Shown piece by piece: positions 46,612 to 55,594 of a stretch of 64,000 nt of DNA; position 1 is the stretch's first letter, and each line of letters opens with the position of its first letter. A program made the translations under genes and the position numbers. The notes under the pieces were generated by a model. That model did not search any database, was not told the DNA's origin, and saw nothing but the letters and a program-made list of their open reading frames with translations. Origin of the DNA: Symsagittifera roscoffensis (lineage: Eukaryota; Xenacoelomorpha; Acoela; Convolutidae); assembly GCF_963678635.1 (NCBI RefSeq), contig NC_087062.1, positions 81,882,751-81,946,750 on the forward strand, read 5' to 3'.

Positions 46612-47757
46612 TCATTTCGTATTCCTAGTCTTTGAGGTGTTAGGCCCTGACGAGTTTGACACCGTGATCTGCCTTAGCAGCGCTTCCTCATCAAAGGAGC
46701 AAATTACGATCTCTTCCCACGCTTTTAGTTGTTCGAAGGATCGCATCCACTCCCTCTGCTCTTGCAACTTCCTTGCCTGATTTGATAAACCCTTCACTTT
46801 CATTTGCCTGTTCAAGCAAAAGGAATTGTGCTGGCTCAGGCTCACGTTCTTCGCAAAGTCCTCCTCCAGTATCGATTCCCTGGTTTTGGTATTGTCTCTA
46901 GACACCCTACCGACTCTTTTCCAACACGTCGTAATCGCATTTCGATGGGTCAGCAAAGGTCTCTTGAAGGCTTCCGGTCCAATCTCTGCCAGGAACTGTC
47001 GATATTCTTTACGATGTTTTTTAATGTTGTCTTTCGTCACCATATACAACCAGGATGTCAATGTCGCTCGAAACCACGGGAAGAACCTTATGCGGCTCCA
47101 TACGTGCCTGACCTCCATAGGTATGGCGAATACCTTGCACGCCGTCTCAAACAACTCAAGTCTCCTGCTATAATCAATAGCGTATATCGATTCCACCGTT
47201 GGTGTCTTCGATTTCCTGTATTTCGTCACATTCTCCTCAATCCATCGCAACGCCAACATCGTGCTCACTACCAAGATGATCACCTTCTGTCGATGATCGG
47301 GTAATCCGACCGACCTAATCTCTTCCACGTCCCACGCTAAACAGAGGTTTGAGTAATCCGGGTACCACAATGTCTGCGCCAAGCAATGGCATGGGCATTC
47401 CCCATGTGTAATATCGATGCTCCGTAGATTGCGTTCTCCCGAATCTTCCAGCAGAAGTTCCAATTCCATCATCTTCTCATTTGTTGTATCATTCTCCTCC
47501 TGTGCTGGGACACTATTCATAGGCTTCCCGGTAATATTCTGTCTCTCGAAATCACTTGTGTTTTCGCCTTCCAAACTCAAGAGTTCTTCTCCCCAGATTT
47601 CACTCAAGTCATCTCTTTGTTCCCTTGGCACAGTTCCCAGGATCTTCTTCAACAGCCTATGTGAATGATGCGATATTCGAGCCAGTCGTACGCACTTGGT
47701 TACCGAGAAGGCTTTGTCTACTAATATCCTTTGGCTGGATACCTCTACCATCGCCAT
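46612..47757 (-). pseudogene. Modules D and E, 381-codon ORF (U11)
   Basis: AMVEVSSQRILVDKAFSVTK through D and E to SKTRNTK. D/E boundary open (VIILVVSTMLALRW). A short deletion near 47788 separates it from the LVGYV end of C. Diverged from the array copies at many residues (LCLAWDVEEIRSVGLPDHRQ). Confidence 0.67.
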
Positions 47758-47881
47758 GTGTAATGGATAGTGGCTCCCACATAGGTTGAATTACATATCC
47801 CACTAAGGATTTTGCATTTACTGGCAGACCGTAAATCTCGCTCACGGGAAATCCCATTTCCGCCTCAAGACCAATCCTCCA

Positions 47882-48479
47882 TCATCTGATGTGTTTCTGG
47901 GTTGTTTGCAACGCCCCCGGCCACGACTCCACGCTCAATGCTGTCACCAATTGGTGCTCAGACTCCAGCATCTCCAGTGATTGCAAACTGCACATCCTTG
48001 AGAAGAACCCCAGCGCCGTTGATATATTCACCATAGTGTTTGTATAGCGCTCAGCCACTATCTGCACTTCGCTCTTCTCTCTTTCTGTTACGTCGCCAAA
48101 CCAAGCGTCTAGGTCTTCTTTCTGGAAAGACTGTATTCTGACACATGATCGTCCATCACAAGTGTGCTCTCCGACTCCGCACGACAAAATCAAGACAGCT
48201 ACCGGGTTTCAACTTCTTTACTGATCCTAGCTTACTCGTTGCCTCGCCCGACTCTTTACTCTGCGTTAGGATCAGTTTGTGTATCACATTCAGAGTTCCC
48301 AAGTCTTCATCTTTCGTCGGTGCTAACCTCACTCGTTCCGTGACTTCTTCAATCAAGCTTGCATGGGGATTAGGGCACCAGGAGGGTCTCAACAACTTCC
48401 AAACCGTTCCCAAATTCATGGTCATCATGCCATTTCCATTCCCCATTTTCAATTCCACTCTCTTGTTCGAGCGCGGCAC
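47882..48479 (-). pseudogene. Module C in two frames (U11)
   Basis: 48156-48479 (PRSNKRVELKMGNGNG to CLDF) and 47882-48193 (SCGVGEHTCDGRSC to QTTQKHIR), separated by one extra A near 48187. A deletion near 48500 removes part of the TTPK segment. Confidence 0.6.
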
Positions 48480-48579
48480 GCTTATTACCTTGGGCGTCGT
48501 AATAGGCCCAGGCTCGGTTTCTCTCTTTCCATTGAATCAATTTCAATTATCTTCTGCGTCCAAAACTTCAACAGCTCCG

Positions 48580-48936
48580 TCACTTCGTGATTCCTGTGAG
48601 CGCTCCCGGCCTCTGAATCCAAAAAGGGTTGTATGCTAACCCGATTACTCCAGATACATATTGGTATTCTCCCCGTTTGCTGGGTCTAGAGTAATCCTCA
48701 GTCGAGGCCAAGTTAGGATGCACATCATGCCCCTCTTCGAATTTCTTGTTGTAGAACCTCCGTATCTCATCAAGTTTCCCATGATTCTCTAGAAATTGCC
48801 TGGAGTCATCTTCCTTTTCGATCCCCGTACTCTGGTACACGTTCAGTAAGATAGTGGAGACTCTCCTCTCCTTAGTTTTGCTCCCCATGGCCTTCTGATG
48901 ACATGCTTGGACAGTACTATTGGTCATTACGGACAT
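48580..48936 (-). pseudogene. Module B (U11)
   Basis: 118 codons; the TGG upstream of ATG is TAG here (FLR, stop, IMSVM). The TGA closing A is shared by all units. Confidence 0.6.
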
Positions 48937-48951
48937 TATCTACCTCAAGAA

Positions 48952-49572
48952 TCAAGTGGCATTTTTTCTTCTCGCCAGACTCAAACCGGAATTATCTCTG
49001 GCGATATGCTGTACCAGCATCTGGTAAACTTCTAGACTCTTGTTGCCCCACTTCAATTTATCGTGTGAGGTCATTACCTCCAATTCTATTCCCACTAGGG
49101 TCCACGCGAACGTCAGCTGCCTCGCTGTTCTAACGAAGGGATTTGTCATCAATGGCAATGCGGACGAAGGTGTTCTCATCGCCTCCTCGAAGTGATCCCG
49201 CAACAAGTTCTGCCAAATTCGCTTCAGCTGACTTCCCAGTTCTAATTTGTTAACCTCGGCTTTTTTTTGGGTAGCCCAACTGCGACGCTTGCGGGACACT
49301 CCACGATCGAGCTTTTTCAGACAGTCCTCCAGTTCCTTCATTGTCTCCAGAGCTACCCACCAAGGTCGAGCCGTATTCCTCGTCGCATTCTTCTCAAGAG
49401 GGTCGCTGGCCAATTGTTTGCCAATAGCCTGATGCTCGCTCGAGATCCATGCTTTGCCAACATCCACTTCCCATGTTGGTTCATTCGTCGAACCCTTTTT
49501 CGAGCTTGCCTTCTGAGGTCTGAAGTCTTCTTCCGTTGCCAGACTCGTGGAGACCTCTATCTCTTTCACCAC
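48952..49572 (-). pseudogene. Module A, C-terminal two-thirds (U11)
   Basis: 206 codons. Reads LEDCLKKLDRGVSRKRRSWATQKKAE where L units read a frame-shifted alternative of about 25 residues produced by compensating single-base indels. Confidence 0.63.
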
Positions 49573-49623
49573 CTCTGGTAGCCTCCGTGGTTCGGAGCTA
49601 CTCTTGTAGGCCGCAGTCTTCCA

Positions 49624-49893
49624 TCACGCTAGAATCATGGCAGCAGTCTCCCTCAAATTCTTCTCAGAGACAGCATCCGCCGACGGGCTATTCAACTCCT
49701 CTACTTCCCTTTTCCTCTTTCGAGACCTCACACCTTTGCTTGGGGGCGTCGTCACTATCATCACTGATTCGACTTCTTTGTCCCGGTCCAACCCTTTCGA
49801 CTCTTGCCTCCTCCGTACTCGAGCCTTAAGGATAATAATATCCTGAATCATATTACTAGTCTTAAGCTTATCCTCTCCTTTAACTTGACACAT
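49624..49893 (-). pseudogene. Module A, N-terminal part in native context (U11)
   Basis: 89 codons, CQVKGEDKLKTSNMIQDIIILKARVRRRQESKGLDRD to AAMILA, then TGA where other units have CGA (Arg). Confidence 0.62.
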
Positions 49894-49977
49894 TTTATCG
49901 TCAAATTTTTAGTTTCAGAGTAGAGCTGTCTTTACATTCATCATCTTTGGTTTTCTACTCCGTTTCTCGCAGCTTGA

Positions 49978-50169
49978 TCATCTTATCCAACAACTCCTTT
50001 CTCGCCTTTCGTCCAGTCCGATGCCCATCAGAACTGGTTCCCCGAACTTTACCACTGTGTACCCTAATTCTTCTTTGAAATTCTCCAGTGTAGCCTCGGT
50101 CTCTGCTTTCTGGTTAAATTTACTCAAGAATTCTAGCCACGTCTTCTCATCCAGTGTACTCAGGAACAT
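49978..50169 (-). pseudogene. Region X fragment 8
   Basis: 63 codons (FLSTLDEKTWLEFLSKFNQK to ERRERSCWIR), in frame with fragment 7 across one TGA at 50170-50172. No known domain. Confidence 0.5.
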
Positions 50170-50556
50170 TCATTTTTTGCCCTCGAAGGTATTATTCTTA
50201 CTCTCTTTGGCACTCAAGAGAATCATCCCCATATTGGAGGTTTTGCCGCTCAAGGGTAATTCCAGGTTTTTGCGAGGGGATGATGTCAGACTGGGTGTGG
50301 CCGTGTTCGAAAGGTAGCCTCTAGTCGCTCCAGCCCGAAAGGTGCTCGATACTTCCTCGTGGCAAACTTCATTTCTTCTTTCAAGGCTATGTGTCTTTCC
50401 TCCACAATCATTCTTCCATCGTCCCAAACCGGCAGCTTGTTCTCCAGATCCGCTTGATCGAGCGTTCGCAAGATGTCCCGAACCTCGAACTTTGGAGGCA
50501 TTGAGCCCCTCATCTTCTTTGCTTGTGTTGTCCATGATTTTATCTTCATGTCGCAC
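50170..50556 (-). pseudogene. Region X fragment 7
   Basis: C-terminal part YLSNTATPSLTSSPRKNLELPLSGKT to NTFEGKK is plausible protein and leads into fragment 8. The N-terminal half overlaps fragment 6 and is probably the shadow frame. Confidence 0.45.
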
Positions 50557-50702
50557 GTGTGGAAGTAAACTGCTGCTGTATATCCGATAAACACGGGATC
50601 CCAGCCATCGGTGAACTCCCTCTGCTGTTTCTCCACTGCAGCTCTGGCGTCCAAGGATGGGACTACCAGAGGGCTATTCATCCCCAAGGTCATTCTCCTC
50701 AC
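50286..50702 (-). pseudogene. Region X fragment 6
   Basis: 138 codons: RRMTLGMNSPLVVPSLDARAAVEKQ, DPVFIGYTAAVYFHTCDMKIKSW, then a charged tail. Upstream coding (FRIPAWKGSFELVKKELEMTLD, about 50710-50840) precedes it in another frame. No domain recognised. Confidence 0.5.
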
Positions 50703-51148
50703 TCGGGGACGACGGTGGGCAAAATTTCCTTGTCAAGAGTCATTTCTAGTTCCTTTTTCACCAGCTCGAAGCTCCCCTTCCACGCCGGGATTCTAAAAAT
50801 TTCTCTCCTGTCTGCCGTCAAAGGATTCAAATTCCAGAACTTGGGGTAAGTTTCAATGGGACCTTCACGCTTCCCCCCCCCCCACTCTGCATTGTAGCTG
50901 ACCCCGGAAATTAAACACCACTAACTCGGGATCCTTTATATTCCCGAAGAGCACTGTGTCACTCATTCGTGCCCTCTTGTCGGCACCAATTCAACGCCGT
51001 CCCATCTAGTACGCTTATGAGGCTCACGTGCACCACTGAATTGCGATATGCCGCCACGAGAGGATCCGGAAACGCATACGTCACCGCTGGCCCGTAGATA
51101 CAGGTTACGACCTCGTCAAGTCCTTCCCAACGGGTCAGATATCATGGC
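50703..51148 (-). pseudogene. Broken stretch of region X with C11 homopolymer
   Basis: No long frame. Short coding-like pieces remain (for example YPKFWNLNPLTADRREIF near 50800-50850). A run of eleven C lies at 50873-50883 on the plus strand. Confidence 0.4.
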
Positions 51149-51802
51149 CTAGCACAGATCAGACAGCAGAGGGATACCACCATTCGCCTCTCTCAATTCA
51201 TCTCTCGTCTTGGGATTCCGTTCTTCTCCAGTCATGTGTCGGTTTTGCATCAGAATATACTCCGCCAGCAAATTCTTCAGTCCGGCAGCGCACTTGTAAG
51301 AGTAGGTATCGACACTTGGGTGGGTTTCCCCCATCAACAGGGGCTCTCCATATTTCATCAACCGATGAGTCAAGAACACTAGCGTCAGGTATCCGTCAAT
51401 CCGATGCGTCTCCACTCCTCTGCTGAATATGTGTGCTGGACCCATGTTAAACAGGTACCTGGGATAAACCAAGTACAGGGCCAGCAAGAGGTTTATGGGC
51501 ATATTCAACAGCTCTTGCACGAAGGCTTCGAATATGGTGTCCTTTGCGTAGAACACTTCAGCCATGTACTTCTTCTCCCAACAAGGACTCAAGAATCTCA
51601 AGATTTCGTGATCTTTCCTCGTTCTCAGCTCGTCTTTGGCATGCTCCCTCCAGAATCCTCCGACGGTGACTTCGTTCGCCGCTGTGACGAGTCTCCCCAC
51701 CGTCATCTCCTTACTCTCTGCCATCTCCAGCTGCCCCCTCAAGGAATCCCCATATCTGTTTGACGAGAGGTGGAGCATTCTCCCGCGTCTTGTCCGTAGC
51801 AT
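51149..51802 (-). pseudogene. Region X fragment 5 (alpha-helical, hydrophobic patches)
   Basis: 217 codons. After a shadow-frame start it reads QLEMAESKEMTVGRLVTAANEV, AKDTIFEAFVQELLNMPINLLLALYLVYPRYLF, VETHRIDGYLTLVFLTHRLMKYGEP, ending GGIPLLSDLC. The NLLLALYLVYPRYLF run is strongly hydrophobic but short for a membrane segment. Unknown function. Confidence 0.5.
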
Positions 51803-52136
51803 TCTCGAGCCTTGGGGTCAGGAACGGCCATCTGCCTCTCTCTTGTATCAGACGGTATGCCATCGCTTCTAATTGTTTCTCGGGTGCAGCTACGTTTCTC
51901 CTTTTATTGCTTGGTCCCCTCGCTTTGCTGGTGGAGTTTGTGATAGTCAGATCCATATCTCGGAACCATAGGCTGGCTGTTAGGTGGCTTTTTATCGGAT
52001 GATCATCCCTTATTTCCGGACTAAACTTCAATTGTTGAGCAAAACTCGAAATCTGAAGTAATAGGACCTCGTCCACACATTGAGGATGTCTGCGAACTCG
52101 TAGAATCCCCTCAAGGCATGAGATACGTCCGCCCAT
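51711..52136 (-). pseudogene. Region X fragment 4
   Basis: From VDEVLLLQISSFAQQLKFSPEIRDDHPI to KQIWGFLEG. It continues fragment 3 after a slip near 52085 and hands over to fragment 5 after a slip near 51745. Confidence 0.5.
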
Positions 52137-52498
52137 GCCGCTGCCAATTCCGACTTCAGAAGTCTCAAGTTCGTGGGTTCCAGCTCTCGATTAGGGGCTG
52201 CCATCAACACCCGCCACTCGTTCCCCTCCGCTATGAGGACCAAGATAGCGTATAAAAATTGCAACGCCGGCGGCATGCTTGCGTACCCCGGGGACGTTGT
52301 AAACGCCACCTTTGTCTTGGCTCCGAATCGAGAAGTCACATTCTCTTGCACCACATTCATTGCCGCAAACAATGTCTGAATAGCTTCCCAGACCTTCTTG
52401 GGCGTCGGTGCATCACTTTTCAGAGGCTCCAGAAGCCCCGCCGCATGCAAGTGATCATTCATTCCAGCAAACAGCAGCAGCTCCGGTTCACAAGGCAT
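52028..52498 (-). pseudogene. Second SGNH-like domain, C-terminal half (region X fragment 3)
   Basis: In frame with the preceding ORF across a single TAA (VVAIKS, stop, MPCEPELLLFAGMNDHLHAAG). FAGMND matches SGNH block III (GxND). KVAFTTSPGYASMPP and the following helices fit the rest of an SGNH fold, but no DxxH block V is seen, so this domain is probably catalytically degenerate. Paired block I (VIIVAGSDFEG) is at the end of the upstream ORF. Confidence 0.6.
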
Positions 52499-54079
52499 TT
52501 ATGATTTGATTGCCACCACCAGAGTCAACATCTGGTTCAATTCCGCACCAGGCAGCAGGTACACTAGGGTCTCTGGCCAAAACAGCTTCGGAGACGTCCC
52601 CTCGAAATCAGAGCCCGCCACGATGATTACTCTTGCGGCTCCTGGATCCGATCGATCATACACCGCCAATGTCTTGGCCAACTGTGCGTTCCCAGAGGGT
52701 CTTCCATACCTTGAATCATGTGCTAATTTTCCGCCTTCGTAGGCAGCATCTGGGAGTCCAATGTCTTTTGGCTCCAGTAATTTGTCCACTACTATCAGCT
52801 GCGCAGGAGTAGCCAATCTGATTTTCGCTACGCTTGTTCGGTGTTTGGGGGGCTCCACGATGAGCCTTGGACTCCCCAACAGCTTGAGTGGCCTATAGTT
52901 GATCGGTCCCATTATTGAATTCAGAGGAATCTCGGTCAGATCTGCCGTCTCCATCATCCTCGCTCTCGAGAATTGTGCTTCATGGGCCTTCAACCAATCC
53001 ACACAATGGTGTCGACTCAAGTCCTCATGTGACACGTGCTTGAGCCCCAGGGTCTCCGCCAACTCCTGTCTGCATTCCAGATCTTCCAGCTCCAAGTCCT
53101 TTATCCTCTCCAGATATCGTGTCCGGCTCGTCTCCGTCGGTTTTTCGACTCTCTTGTGATCCACCACCACCACTGAGGATACCACCGAACTTTGGGGCGT
53201 GGACGATTCTGCTTCCTCGACCTTCATCGGTGTGGATCCCGGTAGTCTGGTCCGGCTACTCCTTGAGCTGTCTCTTGAATCGACTCTCACTCCCAGGCGA
53301 TTGGACAGGGATCTCGTGGCAAAGAAAGGGGGCACCGGGGGTGGACCGAAGGTGAACTGGGCCAACTCCAGCAGATCCGCTTCCAGTGTATTTATGTGTT
53401 TCTGGAAGACGCCATTCAGCCATTCCACACCTATAGGCCTATTAAAATGGATGCCATCCGAAGACGCGTCATCCGGGAAGGATCGCTCCATTATGTCTGC
53501 CACATCCAACAACCTAACGGGGAGCACGTTCCTCTGCTGTGTTTGCCTGATTATTTCGTTGATGTTGCGCACCTTTTCATTCACTTCCATCGCATGCTGA
53601 TCGGCCTTCATGTTATAAAGGACGGTGCAAATCGTAAAGATAGCAGGATCCATCTGAATCCTCAACTCCTCAAGGATGCCGCGCATCTTCTCATGTAGCC
53701 TCCTTGCCTTCCTCGATTCACCTCTGGACACGTCATTGGTTCCCATCATCAGTGTCACCGTGTACATTTTCACCATGTCTAACATCTCAAGTGATGCCAA
53801 CATCTGAGGGGTTGCGGCTCCAGAAAATCTCAAGACTCCAGTCTGCCAATGCAACTGGATCGGGGTCAGCACTCGTATCAGGCTGTCCCCTATTATTAAG
53901 TGGACCGCAGCCTCCGGTATTCTCGGCTGTGCGTAGTACTGGGCCCATGACGCGTCCTGGAATCCCTTCTCGCCCGCTGTGCCGTGGTCCAATCCATACG
54001 GTTGTGTCTGTGATGTCTGCCGTCTGTATTCTTTTTGTAGCTTGCGATCATCACGCTCCTGACTGGTTGGTCTCTCCAA
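52499..54079 (-). CDS. SGNH/GDSL-type hydrolase domain protein (region X fragment 2)
   Basis: 526 codons, frame start TTG. Residues about 58-235 form an SGNH hydrolase: block I IIGDSLIRVL (Ser66), block III MMGTNDVSRG (Asn115), block V SSDGIHFN (Asp208, His211), all catalytic residues present. Family role: serine ester hydrolase; related domains occur in ORF1 of some CR1-type LINEs and in Oskar, where the fold binds RNA. A Ser/Arg/Pro-rich linker (about 250-310) and an acidic coiled segment (about 320-350) follow, then the start of a second SGNH-like domain (from about 425, VIIVAGSDFEGTS at about 484-496). The substrate is unknown. Confidence 0.78.
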   Translation of the reverse strand: MERPTSQERDDRKLQKEYRRQTSQTQPYGLDHGTAGEKGFQDASWAQYYAQPRIPEAAVHLIIGDSLIRVLTPIQLHWQTGVLRFSGAATPQMLASLEMLDMVKMYTVTLMMGTNDVSRGESRKARRLHEKMRGILEELRIQMDPAIFTICTVLYNMKADQHAMEVNEKVRNINEIIRQTQQRNVLPVRLLDVADIMERSFPDDASSDGIHFNRPIGVEWLNGVFQKHINTLEADLLELAQFTFGPPPVPPFFATRSLSNRLGVRVDSRDSSRSSRTRLPGSTPMKVEEAESSTPQSSVVSSVVVVDHKRVEKPTETSRTRYLERIKDLELEDLECRQELAETLGLKHVSHEDLSRHHCVDWLKAHEAQFSRARMMETADLTEIPLNSIMGPINYRPLKLLGSPRLIVEPPKHRTSVAKIRLATPAQLIVVDKLLEPKDIGLPDAAYEGGKLAHDSRYGRPSGNAQLAKTLAVYDRSDPGAARVIIVAGSDFEGTSPKLFWPETLVYLLPGAELNQMLTLVVAIKS

Positions 54080-54322
54080 GTAGGGGTTCGCTCCACTCTT
54101 GTTGAGTCGTCACGGGTTCCCAACTGCAGCCTATCGTGTAGTTCCTTGAGACGTGATGAGCTCCCGCTAATTTGGCTGCTGTTCGGGGTTGAACTCGAGG
54201 TTTATCCCGGCAGTGCAACCTCCATCAGTGGGCGTATTGGTTGCGCCTCCAAACCACGCACTGAGGACACCGGTTTGGGTAGTATCCATACTTCCAGGCC
54301 CTCGTTGATGTGCTCTGAGCCA
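54080..54322 (-). pseudogene. Degenerate link between coiled coil and SGNH ORF
   Basis: SSSRLKELHDRLQLGTRDDSTR is readable at about 54105-54170 and leads into the SGNH ORF after a slip near 54100. The rest has no clear frame. Confidence 0.4.
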
Positions 54323-54620
54323 CTAGGTCCAAGTCGAATCGCCCACTGGACCTAGTAACTTCATCCACCTCCATTCGCGACTCTGACCTTGACCCTGCAG
54401 CTGCTCGTTCTGTGGTCCTGGTTCCTTTTTCCTTTTGTCTCGCGAACTCTCGTTGTCGCCGCTGGATCTCTCACAGTTCGCCTCATTCTCGCGTACCTTC
54501 TGCTCTTGTTGGTACTCTGCCCTTATCATACTAAGATCACGCCTCGCCTGATCCCTCTCGAGGACCGCTTGATCTCTTTCCAGGTTCGCCTGGTCCCTCT
54601 CGAGCTTCGCACCATCCCGG
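54323..54620 (-). pseudogene. Coiled-coil segment of region X with RDQANLE repeats
   Basis: Reads RDGAKLERDQANLERDQAVLERDQARRDLSMIR in one frame (heptad-like repeat), then EYQQEQKVRENEANCERSS. It continues the RELERAQRERD helix of the preceding fragment after a one-base slip. Likely an oligomerisation region. Confidence 0.55.
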
Positions 54621-55100
54621 TCAGTCTCTCTCCCTCTGCGCCCTCTCCAGTTCCCTCTTCAGGTTACTGAGGTCCGGATATAGTTCCTCCGTCTGTTGTG
54701 ACCGTATCATAGACGGTGGCTTACTCGTGGACTGGCCCGCAGATCTTGCCGGTGGCCTGGTTGGTAGTGGGAACTCTCCCGCGCCGTATTCCATGTTGTT
54801 GCTCAAGCCAGAATTTCTCGTTAAGTCGAATCCCCTCACGCCTCCATCCATATTCCAGAACAACCATCTGGTCTTCTCTTGATTGGATATCCCCTCTGTC
54901 GTGTAGCCAACCATCAAAACAGCTTCTGTCGCTGACTCCCTGCATTCACCCTGCGCCTCTAACTGCAGAATGGCGTTCAACATCACTGCCATCCTCTCAT
55001 CGACTTGGGTGTAGTCCAGATCCCTCAAACGTTTGTATAGTTCTTCGAGCGTAGGTCTCTTGAGCGCTGCAGGCATACATTTGCAAAAGAGATCTGCCAT
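54621..55100 (-). CDS. N-terminal fragment of region X
   Basis: 159 codons from an ATG at 55100 (ADLFCKCMPAALKRPTLEELYKRLRDLD). Helical N-terminus, a middle with TTEGISNQEKTRWLFWNMDGG, a Pro/Ser-rich stretch and the start of a coiled coil (PDLSNLKRELERAQRERD). I see no known domain. The ATG is chosen because the region upstream is clearly non-coding and repeat-rich. Confidence 0.55.
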   Translation of the reverse strand: MADLFCKCMPAALKRPTLEELYKRLRDLDYTQVDERMAVMLNAILQLEAQGECRESATEAVLMVGYTTEGISNQEKTRWLFWNMDGGVRGFDLTRNSGLSNNMEYGAGEFPLPTRPPARSAGQSTSKPPSMIRSQQTEELYPDLSNLKRELERAQRERD

Positions 55101-55594
55101 TGTCACAATCTCTAGATGATCTTACATTGTCAACCAACTTGAGAACTACCTTGTCAATCAACTTGAGATCTTACCTTACCAACTAAGTTGAGAACTTGAG
55201 AAATGTTTCCCTTCGAATGTTGCTGATCGTGAACTTGTTCAAGACCTTCTTTTTCTTTTCAAGTGAGTGCGGCTAGGTCATCAACTCAATTTTACAAATC
55301 AATCTGAAAAAAAATCCATTTTTATACTAAGATGTTCTGCTGCTAACGTAAACTCCCCCCCCCCCCCCTCACTATTGTGTTTAAAACATTATCCCTCCAT
55401 TTATGTCACTAAAATAGTTCAATTGGAAGTTTTAAGAGCATGCAGATTCATTTCATGTTTTAGCACCGTCAACTCTTTAAATTTTAATTGTCATGCCAAT
55501 TGCGTTAAAATCCATCTACCTGCTTCGCGCCCCTATGCACCTAACCCGAGATCCCCATGAACCCAACTCGAGACCTCCATTGTCCGCCCGTAAC
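55101..55594. other. Non-coding gap between Gypsy copy 2 and region X
   Basis: Holds three imperfect 25-bp direct repeats at 55121-55194 (consensus near CTTACCTTGTCAACCAACTT), a C14 run at 55355-55368, and on the minus strand TTTTTTTTCAG at 55304-55314, which fits the nematode 3' splice-acceptor consensus about 200 nt before the region X ATG. GGTAAG-like donors lie within the repeats. No LTR could be proven. Confidence 0.45.

Larger units (their letters stand above)
14187..49850 (-). repeat. Tandem array of eleven units with a 10,150-bp higher-order S-L-L repeat
   Basis: Equivalent positions (the stop of module E) fall at 14568, 16813, 20394, 23305, 26925, 30544, 33455, 37075, 40694, 43010 and 46612. 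The steps are 2245, 3581, 2911, 3620, 3619, 2911, 3620, 3619, 2316 and 3602. The pattern is L* L / S L L / S L L / S* L L, where stars mark internal deletions. Two complete 10,150-bp repeats (20226-30375 and 30376-40525) are almost identical by eye. On the minus strand each L unit is R-A-B-C-D-E-spacer; S units lack about 709 bp spanning the end of A, all of B and the start of C. The rightmost unit joins region X with native sequence and no R; the left end is a truncated R at 14187-14399. Confidence 0.92.
46445..49850 (-). repeat. Array unit U11 (native-side terminal unit, no R)
   Basis: The only unit whose module A continues rightward into region X and not through junction J2 into R. It therefore shows the original 5' context of the module. 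Confidence 0.87.
49851..55100 (-). mobile_element. Region X: degraded giant ORF with coiled coil and two SGNH-like domains
   Basis: A run of same-strand fragments that read into one another across single stops or one-base slips, from an ATG at 55100 to module A of the array. This suggests one ancestral ORF of roughly 2,900 codons when one array module is included. There is no RT or integrase of its own. It lies about 500 bp downstream of Gypsy copy 2 on the same strand. My recollection that such SGNH proteins are multicopy in Caenorhabditis is unverified. Mobile status is inferred from context. Confidence 0.6.

Noticed and set aside
14729-48639. Dozens of plus-strand ORFs of 60-166 codons across the array
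   Set aside because: Each mirrors a minus-strand module at the same place in every unit; composition and continuity favour the minus strand.
55107-55594. 3' LTR of Gypsy copy 2
   Set aside because: I found no matching sequence upstream of either gag and no TG...CA ends; left as an open question.
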